Below, one piece after another: positions 26,001-33,117 of a stretch of 40,525 bases of DNA. Position 1 is the first letter of the stretch, and every line of letters starts with the position of its first letter. The DNA is from Bacillota bacterium. GTDB lineage: Bacteria; Bacillota; Clostridia; Oscillospirales; Feifaniaceae. The translations under genes and the position numbers were made by a program. A model generated the notes under the pieces. The model was given only the letters and a program-made list of their open reading frames with translations. It was not told the DNA's origin and searched no databases. The stretch lies in the NCBI GenBank assembly GCA_030705925.1, contig JAUZPM010000014.1, forward strand, positions 1 through 40,525, read 5' to 3'.

Positions 26001-27906
26001 CGTCCTGCTTTATCGAAAAAGTGCCGTTACCGTCACGGTCAAGCTTTAAATGGTATTCTTTCCTCTCTCCGCTTTCATACATAGACACCTTAACAGGAAG
26101 CCCTGAGGCGGGCGTCCCCTCAAAAAACTGGCTATTCACATCGATAACAGCTGGATTTTCAGCCGTATCTATATTGACCTCTTTTTCAGGTTTTGCCGTC
26201 ATTACATAGGTCGGTTTTTCATAATCCGAAATATTGATATAGCTGCTTGACAGCTCACTTTTCCCGCTGGTAAGAGTGATTCTGTAATAATCCGCCGCAA
26301 GACCGGTGACAGGGATTTCACATTTATAAACCCCGCTGTCACTGAGTGTCACCGGCGCTTCATAAATACTGTTGTCAAACAAACTGTTGTTATCTGCATC
26401 CAGCTTTATCTTGAGGTTTTCCGGCTTTTTGGCGGTGTCAGTCCTCGGGCGCAGAACGCCCCATATCTGTATCTTATCGGTAGGCAGATATAATTCTCTG
26501 TCAGTATATATGTATGAGTAATAATCATCGCCGGCATAGTTTTCATCGCCGTCAAAAGCATAAAAGCCTTCTTTATCGGCAAAATCTATGAAAACGCCGC
26601 CGTCCTTTTCTATCTTTAAAATAAGGCTGTTATTCCTGCAAGTGTTGTCAAACTTTTTGCCCCATTTTACAACTGCGCTCCCGTCACTGCCGGTTTTCCC
26701 GGAATCAGTATTCTTATCATATATAAATTTGACCGACGCGCCCGAAACAGGTTTTTTTGTATCCGCGCTGTTGACCCAGACTAAAGCGTCATTTCCGTTT
26801 AAAGACGAATAGACGGAAAGGTCTGACACCTGAAAATACATCGAGACGCTCTGCGGATTGCCGTCACTATCTGTGATCGTTGCCTTCATATAGTAATAGC
26901 CTTTGTCAAGTTTTTGCGGCGCGGGGATATACCTGAAATCGTCCCATTCGCTCTGCCCCTTGTATAAAGGAGAATCGAATGAAAGCTTTAAGGTCATTTT
27001 TTTCATATCAGGCTCAAAAGCTATTCCCCTGTCCGAGGCATAAGCGTCAAGCTCGTCAAGATAAGCCTTGTCATCCTTTAAGCTGTAGATTTCGACGTTC
27101 GCCTTTTTGTCCTCATAGCCACTGGCAACATAAGTGGACATCACCGGCGTTTCAGACGGAAGGAAAGATGAAAAGCTGTACTTTTCCCAGTAAAAAACAG
27201 TATCGTCATCGTTTTTATCCTCGACGCTGAAGGAAAATTCCTTTTTATCGCCTATCGTTTCGCCAACGCTGTTTTTGACATCTTTATCGATCGTGACACT
27301 GTATGTGGTGCCGCCCTTGAGCGGTTCAGACGAGATGAAGACAGCGGCGTTGCCGAACATTTTGAATGTTCCCTTGACCTCCGGATTTATATGGAACGAT
27401 GACGTCAGGCTTGCAAGGTCGACATCACTCTGTGAAAAATAAAGCTCGATGCCGGCATCATTTGCAACATAAGTATTACCGTTTCTCGGGATGGTGTTCA
27501 AAATTTCAAATTTGCTCTCGGTTTGGAATGCCCACTTGTTGAGCGTGCCCCCATTTTCATCGGCAAGCGTTAGGATGACAAGCTTGTCGCTGTCAAACGG
27601 AATATCGGGTTTAATTTTATATGTACTGCCTGATTTTGAGACTTTAAACGTCACTGCAGGCGTGATCGTAATCCTTTTTTCAACGATATTCTGAGTAAGC
27701 CCCTTGCCCGAAACCGTAAATGAAGTGTCTTCGGCAATGCCTCTTTTTGCATTTGAATCAGCCGTAACAGTGACCGAGGATGGGTCATAGGCAGAATCGT
27801 CAGCCATGACATTTACAGGAACAAGAGAAAAAATCATCGAAACCGCAATGATCACCATGAGCAGCTTTTTTGCAGGGCTTTTTCTTTTTTTCCAGAACTC
27901 TTTCAC
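23011..27906 (-). CDS. Secreted alpha-2-macroglobulin family protein (paralogue B)
   Basis: A 1631-residue protein with a GTG start and GGAGGGG 5-6 nt upstream. The signal peptide (SPAKKLLMVIIAVSMIFSLV) is followed by the same architecture as paralogue A: a Big_5-type domain (ELYFSQSDVDLASL), MG2 signature YTDRELYLPTDKIQIWGVLR, the A2M signature LTTWRITALAVSSDLKAG, a helical thioester-domain-like region and an ending identical to A (GERQSVIIN). Where thioester-bearing relatives have a CxEQ motif it reads GYGERTDARMAS, so the Cys and Gln are lost. The two proteins align end to end by eye. Bacterial A2Ms often sit beside a PBP1C gene; none is present here. Released or loosely wall-bound localisation is inferred. 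Confidence 0.88.
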   Translation of the reverse strand: MKEFWKKRKSPAKKLLMVIIAVSMIFSLVPVNVMADDSAYDPSSVTVTADSNAKRGIAEDTSFTVSGKGLTQNIVEKRITITPAVTFKVSKSGSTYKIKPDIPFDSDKLVILTLADENGGTLNKWAFQTESKFEILNTIPRNGNTYVANDAGIELYFSQSDVDLASLTSSFHINPEVKGTFKMFGNAAVFISSEPLKGGTTYSVTIDKDVKNSVGETIGDKKEFSFSVEDKNDDDTVFYWEKYSFSSFLPSETPVMSTYVASGYEDKKANVEIYSLKDDKAYLDELDAYASDRGIAFEPDMKKMTLKLSFDSPLYKGQSEWDDFRYIPAPQKLDKGYYYMKATITDSDGNPQSVSMYFQVSDLSVYSSLNGNDALVWVNSADTKKPVSGASVKFIYDKNTDSGKTGSDGSAVVKWGKKFDNTCRNNSLILKIEKDGGVFIDFADKEGFYAFDGDENYAGDDYYSYIYTDRELYLPTDKIQIWGVLRPRTDTAKKPENLKIKLDADNNSLFDNSIYEAPVTLSDSGVYKCEIPVTGLAADYYRITLTSGKSELSSSYINISDYEKPTYVMTAKPEKEVNIDTAENPAVIDVNSQFFEGTPASGLPVKVSMYESGERKEYHLKLDRDGNGTFSIKQDADIMSWKPENLNFYVSAESAEDYYDDGFGADGSVITVNRDTMLQADVKHKDGKATIDVTTNKMDLTNLKSADDLNGDKYPKNIMGAPADVDVTLTITRHFSQQTGNEAYYDFLNKKTIYIPTYEEAKKTDTMTFKTSGGKYTLADIPYENGWYEFDFNYKDGKGRNTKYSTSFFNDYNDYFDGVNRYDFYSAESGENYDLGFNEKKPLTVDVMKNEQKFDLSGDARILVAKVQKNTFDVNTLSTNEFTINYDKKYMPNFMLVGACFDGTNTYGIQYNYVDYDPSEKGLSISVKTDKDVYRPSDKVNADVEVKDKYGTPIPNADVCLSVVDEANFAVNQQYADVLGTLYGEIYYPEITTYSSSSVPQDYGGGDGMGGGDGSGEVRTKFNDNAAFLTIKTDKDGKAKTEFTLADNLTTWRITALAVSSDLKAGSSTTDVSTKLAMFLSPIVPEKFISGDTVNFSSRAYGSSVDGKDDVNYTATVTGSGVNKTVDVKTAACEDAIFKFGTLPVGDYTLTIKGTDGKLSDGIAKPFSVVDSGLEATISKITTFDDIKNINAARFPVSLGFYNSDYAMYSKVLSKLAGGYGERTDARMASVFANDLIYKECTGIDRSSLDKIADIKNDYDLLTFTYNPNNYYADQNNEDATLSALAAAALPEYINKTSMESALYSEIVNPEATSIDVASSYMGLAALGDPVLIDIQSLLKNNKGFTEIDTLRLIAGLAYAGDFDGAKKYFDKLIVPKLLDWKDDRGNTGVYYDTGNNYWNVPATGAALVTASLLHLPSADKMAGYLCENKSETYLPVLEQVIYVRNFKPASNNNASFSYNDNGKTETVDLSKLGIKFVSFSKEQFENADFKESGNVGVAAYYTGLPSEIKDTDKKTLEVTKTVTKESNVGDMEKVVIDIGGEPYGDFLIQDYIPTGARFCGFGSDDYDRNYFLASSEKQNIKIFIHCSETSQIVYYIRNVTPGVYVSEAPIVTSEDYPEWGQGERQSVIIN

Positions 27907-27951
27907 GTTATCCCCTCCAAATTATACCTTCATAGGGCATATTACCTAATT

Positions 27952-27979
27952 ATTGTAACATATTTCCTCTACCTGTCAA
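27952..27979 (-). promoter_or_regulatory. Promoter of A2M paralogue B
   Basis: On the minus strand: TTGACA (27979-27974), a 16-bp spacer and TACAAT (27957-27952), with TGT before the -10. The same boxes, spacing and GAGGAAA core occur upstream of paralogue A. Confidence 0.85.
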
Positions 27980-27981
27980 GA

Positions 27982-28009
27982 TAATAAAAGGGGCGTCATT
28001 TGACGCCCC
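27982..28009 (-). terminator. Terminator of the SUV3-like helicase gene
   Basis: GGGGCGTCA (27990-27998) pairs with TGACGCCCC (28001-28009). On the minus strand the stem is followed by TTTTATTAT. It lies 12 bp after the helicase stop. Confidence 0.88.
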
Positions 28010-28020
28010 AAAATCTATTA

Positions 28021-29781
28021 TTATAATTTTAATAGCAGCTCGTTTATCTTTTCGCTGACATTTTTGCGTTCGTCATAGACCCATTGCTCGTTGAAGGAGA
28101 GTTTGAGATTTTTTGAAAAAGAATAATATAGGTTTATTTTCTGATAGTAAATCTCGAGATCCGAAAGCGTGTTTTCGGTGAAGAGCGGTTTAGTCACCCT
28201 GCTTTTATTAAGTCTGAAAATCTCGTCGACATAGTCGACGAAGCTTGCCAGAATCTCGGGATTTCCCACGTCAAACGGCAGTTTCATCAGCCTATACTGG
28301 ATCTCCTCCGGCAGTTTATACCGCTTTATCGAATCGAGAATCAATAGGTAATCGCTGACGTCCATTTTTCTGTAATAGTCGAGCTTTTCCTGACGTGTGC
28401 TCCACAGAGCAAGCTTTTCATTTAATGGCAGATTGCCGATTTTCAGAATTGTCTCGCTGGGGCCGACGACGGCCTCTAAAAGCTCATCATCCGGCGTTTC
28501 GAGGCACTCTCTGATATAGGGCTGATAGGGGCCGTAAACGCCGACAAAGCCAACCTCGTATATGCCCTTTCTTCCGGCTCTGCCGCCTATCTGCTTTACC
28601 TCCTGCGTCGTGAGATAGCGAAAATCCTCGCCGTCGAACTTCTTTATATCCATGAAAATGATCCTGCGGATAGGAAGGTTCACGCCCATGCCGATAGCGT
28701 CCGTCGTCACTAGCACGCCATTTTCGCCGCTTATGAAAGCGTCATACTGCATTCGCCGCACCTCGGGCGGAAGGTCGCCGTAAATAACGCTGTTCTTCAC
28801 GCCCTTCTCGTTGAGAAATTTAGACAGCTCTAAAACACGCCGCTTTGAAAAGACGACGAGAGCATCCCCCTTGACGGTGGTTTTGAGCTCGAAAGATTTG
28901 TCATAGAGTTTGAGTGGTATTTCCCTGTGGTATTCCCTCACTTCCGCCTCGTCGCCGCAGTCTTCGATTATTTTCAGTATCAGCTCTTTAGCATTAAGCG
29001 CGCCGCAGACATGTATCTCGGGGCATTTCAATCCCAAAAGCGCCCTTGTCCACGCCTGTCCACGCTGTGAATTTTCTATCATCTGTATCTCGTCGATGAC
29101 TGCAATGTCATATTCACGGCTCAAATCGAGCTTTTCTATCGTAGAGCTGACATGCTTTGCATCGGCAACGTCGATCTCTTCCTCGCCTGTAAGCAGGTCA
29201 CAGGGCACGCCGTCACGGTTGAGCTTTTCAAAATTTTCAAGCGCAAGTATGCGCAAAGGGGCGAGATAAACACCGTTTTCCGCAGTTTTGAGCCTTTCAA
29301 GGGCGTTATACGTCTTGCCGGTATTCGTTGCGCCGAGATGCAGGAAGAACTTTCTTTTGATTTTTCTTGCGTCTTCAAACTCGTCCTTCGGATTATCGGG
29401 GAAATATTTTTCAAACTGCGCCGCAACAAGGTTTGGAATATGGCTTTTGATAAGAACGGACATGATGCCAGAGCTGATATATCCCTTCATATCAGTCTTT
29501 ATGATGTCCTCAAACTCGTATGAGCTGTTGTTGCGCCTGTTATATAACTCGATAAGCTTTTGGGAGATATAATTAAGCAGCCCGATATAATCCTCATAGA
29601 CGATGTCGTAATCCTTAAGACCTTTGTCCTTAAGGTCTTTGAGGGATTTTATCTTTTTTCTGACGCTCGCCTCATGCTTCCACAGATTTGAGTTTCTGGT
29701 ATTATTAACGATCTCTTCGATCTGTTTAAATTGTGATCTCAGCCTTTCGAAATCTCGTGAGGCTCTCTGCGCTTTTTTCAT
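28021..29781 (-). CDS. SUV3-like superfamily 2 RNA helicase
   Basis: A 586-residue protein. After a basic helical N-terminal region (1-140), helicase motifs appear in order: I LGATNTGKT (149-157), Ia APLRILALE, II DEIQ (230-233), III-like GALNA, a second RecA domain with TTDAIGMGVNLP (359-370), and VI QIGGRAGR (397-404). DEIQ rather than DEAD, the GATNTGKT box and the later PFDVGNPE segment match the SUV3/SUPV3L1 family, known from the mitochondrial RNA degradosome (NTP-dependent RNA unwinding for decay). Bacterial members exist but are little studied. It is cytoplasmic; AGGTGC lies before the ATG. Divergent from the ABC-F gene; no partner RNase is encoded in the window. Confidence 0.9.
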   Translation of the reverse strand: MKKAQRASRDFERLRSQFKQIEEIVNNTRNSNLWKHEASVRKKIKSLKDLKDKGLKDYDIVYEDYIGLLNYISQKLIELYNRRNNSSYEFEDIIKTDMKGYISSGIMSVLIKSHIPNLVAAQFEKYFPDNPKDEFEDARKIKRKFFLHLGATNTGKTYNALERLKTAENGVYLAPLRILALENFEKLNRDGVPCDLLTGEEEIDVADAKHVSSTIEKLDLSREYDIAVIDEIQMIENSQRGQAWTRALLGLKCPEIHVCGALNAKELILKIIEDCGDEAEVREYHREIPLKLYDKSFELKTTVKGDALVVFSKRRVLELSKFLNEKGVKNSVIYGDLPPEVRRMQYDAFISGENGVLVTTDAIGMGVNLPIRRIIFMDIKKFDGEDFRYLTTQEVKQIGGRAGRKGIYEVGFVGVYGPYQPYIRECLETPDDELLEAVVGPSETILKIGNLPLNEKLALWSTRQEKLDYYRKMDVSDYLLILDSIKRYKLPEEIQYRLMKLPFDVGNPEILASFVDYVDEIFRLNKSRVTKPLFTENTLSDLEIYYQKINLYYSFSKNLKLSFNEQWVYDERKNVSEKINELLLKL

Positions 29782-29851
29782 AATGCACCTGCGATTTTGT
29801 TATAATAATATTATTATGTGAAATTTACTGCAAATTATAGAATAACTGGTC

Positions 29852-29880
29852 TTGACACAGAAATTAAGTTTTGATAAAAT
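29852..29880 (+). promoter_or_regulatory. Promoter of the ABC-F leader transcript
   Basis: TTGACA (29852-29857), a 17-bp spacer and TAAAAT (29875-29880), with TGA before the -10. It implies a leader of about 175 nt before the ABC-F start. Confidence 0.8.
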
Positions 29881-29950
29881 CAAATAAAATAATAATGATT
29901 TGAGATGAAAAGATGCGCAATAATTTCCGCTGATAATTTAATACAGGCTG

Positions 29951-30004
29951 ATGGATAACGGTTTATTTGTCATGCCTTGTGCGGAAATGTTGCTTTATAT
30001 TTGA
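29951..30004 (+). CDS. Putative leader peptide of the ABC-F gene
   Basis: A 17-codon frame, MDNGLFVMPCAEMLLYI, ending in TGA; an internal ATG at 29972 gives a 10-residue version. The ribosome site is weak (ACAGG just upstream). The frame lies inside the 5' leader, between predicted pairing partners 29924-29930 (TTTCCGC) and 29981-29987 (GCGGAAA), and stops 6 nt before the terminator stem. Such leaders couple drug-stalled ribosomes to readthrough for several antibiotic-resistance genes; function here is inference. Confidence 0.55.
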   Translation: MDNGLFVMPCAEMLLYI

Positions 30005-30010
30005 TCCTTT

Positions 30011-30050
30011 GGGATACGGGAAGTGGCTTTCCGTATCCCTGTTATTTTTT
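30011..30050 (+). terminator. Attenuator terminator directly before the ABC-F ribosome site
   Basis: The 13-bp stem (30011-30023 with 30027-30039, one G-U pair) has a 3-nt loop and is followed by CTGTTATTTTTT. The AAGGAGG of the ABC-F gene starts at the next base. A competing pairing is possible: GGATAACGG (29953-29961) with CCGTATCC (30031-30038), leaving one A bulged. That pairing would destroy the terminator, giving an on/off switch in the leader. Confidence 0.85.
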
Positions 30051-30063
30051 AAGGAGGAATATT

Positions 30064-31530
30064 ATGTCACAAATCACGATTAAAAACCTTACCTTTGCCT
30101 ATGACGGCAGTTATGATAATATCTTTGAAAACGTATCGCTGAACATCGACACCGACTGGAAGCTAGGTTTCACCGGGCGAAACGGTCGTGGCAAAACGAC
30201 ATTTTTAAAGCTGCTCACGGGTGGCTTTGAATATTCCGGCAGCATAAGCTCGTCAATCAAATTCATGTACTTCCCATTCGACGTCCCCGATAAAAGCATG
30301 GATACCGTAAACGTCGTTGAAAACATCTGTCCGGGATTTGAGCTTTGGCGGCTTTTAAAGGATTTGCCGAAGCTTGAAGTATCGGAAGACGTGCTTTACC
30401 GCCCCTTCGAAACGCTCAGCAACGGCGAGCAGACAAAGGTACTCATCGCATCGCTTTTCTTAAACGACAGCAGCTTTCTGCTTATAGACGAGCCGACAAA
30501 CCACCTTGACGTAAAGGGGCGAAAGCTTGTGAGCGATTATTTGAACAGCAAGAAGGGCTTCATACTCGTTTCGCACGACAGGGTTTTCCTCGACAACTGC
30601 ATAGACCATATTCTTTCGATAAATAAGACGGATATCGAGATTCAGCAGGGCAATTTTTCGACATGGCTGCTCAATAAAGAGTATCAAGATAACTTTGAGA
30701 TTTCCGAAAACGACAAACTAAAAAAGGACATAAAGCGCCTTTCAGAGGCTGCAAAGCGCACTGCCTCATGGTCGGACAAAACCGAGAAAAGCAAAAAATC
30801 GGGCGATGTACCGGACAAGGGATATGTCGGGCATAAAGCCGCCAAAATGATGAAACGCTCAAAATCCGCCGAAGCCCGCAAGCTTTCGGCTGTCGAGGAA
30901 AAGTCAAAACTTTTGAGGAATATTGAGGAGTCGGAAGACCTTAAAATCACGCCGTTGAAGCATCACAGCAGGCGGCTTATCGAGGCAAAAGACCTCTCTA
31001 TATTTTACGGCGACAAAAAAGTCTGCTCTGATATAAACTTCACACTAACTGAGGGCGAGCGGATAGCGCTTACCGGGAAAAACGGAAGCGGCAAATCTAG
31101 CATTTTAAAGCTGATAACCGGCGAGGGCATCTCCCACTGCGGCCAACTTGAAACCGCATCCGGACTTGTCATCTCATATGTTCCGCAGGACACGTCCTTT
31201 TTACAGGGCGATCTCAAGAGTTTTGCCGAGGACAGCAACATCGACGAAAGCCTTTTTAAGGCGCTGCTTCGCAAAATGGATTTTTCAAGGGTGCAGTTTG
31301 AAAAAGACATGTGCGATTTCAGCGGCGGTCAGAAGAAAAAAGTGCTCATTGCGAAAAGCCTGTGCGAAAAGGCGCATATATATATCTGGGACGAACCGCT
31401 CAATTTTATCGACGTAATGTCCCGCATACAGATCGAAAATTTGATAACACAGTATAAACCAACGATGCTCTTTGTCGAGCACGACTTATCCTTTGTGAAT
31501 AATATCGCAACAAAATGTATTGAATTTTAG
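30064..31530 (+). CDS. ABC-F ribosome-protection protein, Lsa-like
   Basis: A 488-residue soluble protein with two ATPase domains and no membrane segment. Start is ATG 30064, with AAGGAGG 6-7 nt upstream. Domain 1: Walker A GRNGRGKTT (about 38), signature LSNGEQ (about 117), Walker B LLIDEPTNHLD. An interdomain linker of about 90 basic residues follows. Domain 2: GKNGSGKSS (about 338), FSGGQ (about 418) and IYIWDEPLNFID. The first residues (ITIKNLTFAYD) and the DEPLNFID variant recall Lsa/CplR-type proteins, which dislodge lincosamides, pleuromutilins and streptogramin A from the ribosome. The leader with attenuator fits drug induction. The ABC-F class is firm; the drug spectrum is inferred from remembered resemblance. 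Confidence 0.9.
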   Translation: MSQITIKNLTFAYDGSYDNIFENVSLNIDTDWKLGFTGRNGRGKTTFLKLLTGGFEYSGSISSSIKFMYFPFDVPDKSMDTVNVVENICPGFELWRLLKDLPKLEVSEDVLYRPFETLSNGEQTKVLIASLFLNDSSFLLIDEPTNHLDVKGRKLVSDYLNSKKGFILVSHDRVFLDNCIDHILSINKTDIEIQQGNFSTWLLNKEYQDNFEISENDKLKKDIKRLSEAAKRTASWSDKTEKSKKSGDVPDKGYVGHKAAKMMKRSKSAEARKLSAVEEKSKLLRNIEESEDLKITPLKHHSRRLIEAKDLSIFYGDKKVCSDINFTLTEGERIALTGKNGSGKSSILKLITGEGISHCGQLETASGLVISYVPQDTSFLQGDLKSFAEDSNIDESLFKALLRKMDFSRVQFEKDMCDFSGGQKKKVLIAKSLCEKAHIYIWDEPLNFIDVMSRIQIENLITQYKPTMLFVEHDLSFVNNIATKCIEF

Positions 31531-31589
31531 TAAAATTTTAAAAATCCTGAGCAAACTATAGTCAAAACAATTTTGAAGATGGTGATTAT

Positions 31590-32018
31590 ATGTCAAAGGA
31601 TACCGAACTGTTAAATTATATCTACAAAAATGCCGAAATGGGCAAAAACTCGATTTCACAGCTCATCGACATTTCAGACGACACAAATTTTAGAAATGTG
31701 CTGAAAAGCCAGCTTACCGAGTATCAGAATATTTTCGACAAATCGAAAGACAAGATGAAAGCGCTTAACCACAACCCGGACAGCATCGGCGCCATTGCAA
31801 AAGTGTCGACCTACATGTCGGTAAAGGGCAATACGCTGATCGACAAGACTTCGTCTCACATGGCGCAGATGATGATTCAGGGCAGCACGATGGGTGTGAC
31901 CGACATCACAAGACATCTTAAGGATTATGATAATTCAGACCCCGAAGTCAAAGGCCTTGCTGACAAACTGCTCAAAACCGAACAAACCAACATCGACGAA
32001 ATGAAAAAATATCTGTAA
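31590..32018 (+). CDS. Small all-helical cytoplasmic protein, conserved hypothetical
   Basis: A 142-residue protein with no signal peptide, membrane segment or cysteine. Sequence character (ELLNYIYKNAEMGKNSISQL, then long amphipathic helices with Met-rich HMAQMMIQGSTMG) suggests a four-helix bundle, perhaps ferritin-like in overall shape, but no metal ligands are arranged convincingly. I recall similar short clostridial proteins of unknown function. GGTGAT precedes the ATG. It lies 59 bp after the ABC-F gene with no terminator between, so it may be co-transcribed. The structured RNA candidate starts right after its stop codon. Confidence 0.75.
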   Translation: MSKDTELLNYIYKNAEMGKNSISQLIDISDDTNFRNVLKSQLTEYQNIFDKSKDKMKALNHNPDSIGAIAKVSTYMSVKGNTLIDKTSSHMAQMMIQGSTMGVTDITRHLKDYDNSDPEVKGLADKLLKTEQTNIDEMKKYL

Positions 32019-32285
32019 AGCTGGCAGACGCTCGAAAAAGGCAGGCAGACGAAGAACAGGCGCTCGTCGCTGTATGCAGATACAGCAGGGCGCCTGTTAA
32101 CGAAGTAAGCAAAAGTGCCACAGGTATGGGGTGGCAGAGCCATTTTGTGTTTAAAAACACAACCTGAAGATCACGTTTAAATATCTGATACTTCAATGTT
32201 GTCTTATCATATATGTGCAATCACTTTTGCGGCGCGTGTACTTTTTCGACAGTCTGAAACCCGCACAGGCGGGCTTTTTATTATA
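32019..32285 (+). ncRNA. Candidate structured non-coding RNA
   Basis: The non-coding stretch has a long-range closing stem: 32025-32040 pairs with 32241-32256 (5 bp, a 2x2 internal loop, 9 bp). Inside it is a compound hairpin, 32055-32063 with 32090-32098 (9 bp) enclosing 32069-32075 with 32080-32086 (7 bp). Two more hairpins follow: TGCCAC/GTGGCA (32116-32121, 32131-32136) and TTGTGTTT/AAACACAA (32145-32162). The closing stem is followed by a terminator (32260-32283). No reading frame fits. I could not match it to 6S, tmRNA, RNase P or SRP RNA. It may be a free-standing RNA or the processed 3' end of the upstream mRNA; no convincing promoter of its own was found. Confidence 0.55.
32260..32283 (+). 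terminator. Terminator of the candidate RNA
   Basis: CCCGC (32260-32264) pairs with GCGGG (32269-32273) around ACAG, followed by CTTTTTATT. It is short but G+C-rich and placed 3 nt after the closing stem of the candidate RNA. Confidence 0.75.
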
Positions 32286-32330
32286 TTCCAATAAAAAATA
32301 ATAATTTTTTTATACATATTAAATAAAACA

Positions 32331-32353
32331 TGTTATAATAGGTAATCGATTAC
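32331..32353 (+). promoter_or_regulatory. ThuA-like gene promoter with LacI-type palindrome
   Basis: An extended -10, TGT-TATAAT (32331-32339), is followed at 32342-32353 by the perfect palindrome GTAATCGATTAC. A central CG inside an even-length palindrome is typical of LacI/GalR-family operators. The -35 (TATACA, 32311-32316) is weak. Overlap with the start of transcription suggests repression. Confidence 0.7.
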
Positions 32354-32377
32354 AACATTATGTCTGGAGTGACGATC

Positions 32378-33112
32378 ATGGTAAAAGTAACAGTGTGGAA
32401 CGAATACATCCACGAAAGAGAGCGTGAAAACGTTGCGGCAATATACCCGAGCGGTATACATAATTGCATCGCCGAATTTCTAAAAGCAGCCGGCATGGAT
32501 GTAAAAACGGCGACTCAGGACATGCCTGAACACGGTTTGACCGAAGATGTTTTGAATGATACCGATGTTTTGATTTGGTGGGGACATGCGGGACATAAAA
32601 ACGTTGACGACGAAATAGTAGACCGTGTATATCACCGTATCATGGAAGGAATGGGTCTCATAGTCCTTCACTCCGGCCACGCTTCCAAGATATTTAAGAA
32701 GATATGCGGAACCCAGTCGCAAAAGCTCAAATGGCGTGAGGACGGCGATAAAGAGATATTGTGGGTCGTTGATCCCGGACATCCGATCGTGTCCGGTCTT
32801 GACGAAAAGATAGTCCTTGAGCATGAGGAGACCTACGGCGAGCATTTCTGCATCCCCCAGCCGGACGAGCTTGTATTCATAAGCTGGTTTGAAGGCGGCG
32901 AGGTATTCAGAAGCGGCTGCTGCTATCACAGGGGCAAAGGCAAGATATTTTATTTCAGACCCGGTCATGAAACCTTCCCTATTTACCATAACCCAGAGAT
33001 ACAAAAAGTTATCACCAACGCCGTAAACTGGGCGAACACAAGCGGCGCTCCGACCGTTGAATACGGTCACACAAAGCCGTATGTGCCTATCGCCAAATAC
33101 GAACAAAAATGA
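32378..33112 (+). CDS. ThuA-like domain protein
   Basis: A 244-residue protein. Start at ATG 32378, since GGAGTGA lies 5-6 nt before it and overlaps the upstream in-frame ATG at 32360. The sequence follows the ThuA (trehalose utilisation, class-I-glutamine-amidotransferase-like) fold: an N-terminal strand [45 protein letters not shown] and [14 protein letters not shown]. The repeated GH motifs and HEETYGE are typical. The family is linked to sugar keto-modification in rhizobia and carbohydrate breakdown elsewhere; its reaction is not firmly known. The LacI-type palindrome at its promoter fits sugar control, but no LacI gene or sugar transporter is near. A shared terminator hairpin lies at its 3' end. 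Confidence 0.88.
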   Translation: MVKVTVWNEYIHERERENVAAIYPSGIHNCIAEFLKAAGMDVKTATQDMPEHGLTEDVLNDTDVLIWWGHAGHKNVDDEIVDRVYHRIMEGMGLIVLHSGHASKIFKKICGTQSQKLKWREDGDKEILWVVDPGHPIVSGLDEKIVLEHEETYGEHFCIPQPDELVFISWFEGGEVFRSGCCYHRGKGKIFYFRPGHETFPIYHNPEIQKVITNAVNWANTSGAPTVEYGHTKPYVPIAKYEQK

Positions 33113-33117
33113 TTTTA

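Noticed and set aside
18019-27906. Thioester-type A2M protease traps
   Set aside because: No CxEQ motif occurs in either protein; the equivalent segment in paralogue B reads GYGERTDARMAS.
29802-29817. Perfect 16-bp palindrome ATAATAATATTATTAT upstream of the helicase gene
   Set aside because: It is composed only of A and T in simple triplets in an A+T-rich promoter region, so chance is a sufficient explanation.
29977-30063. N-terminal extension of the ABC-F protein from an upstream start
   Set aside because: The extension runs through the terminator stem and the AAGGAGG; the ATG at 30064 has the ideal ribosome site and matches where ABC-F homologues begin.
32019-32285. tmRNA, 6S, RNase P or SRP RNA
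   Set aside because: I could not find the conserved segments I know for these families (for example a tRNA-like end, or the SRP GGAA-type tetraloop helix), and the multi-hairpin layout is not a 6S-like rod.
32480-33106. 208-codon open frame on the minus strand under the ThuA-like gene
   Set aside because: It mirrors a gene with clear ThuA motifs, has no ribosome site and no recognisable protein features.
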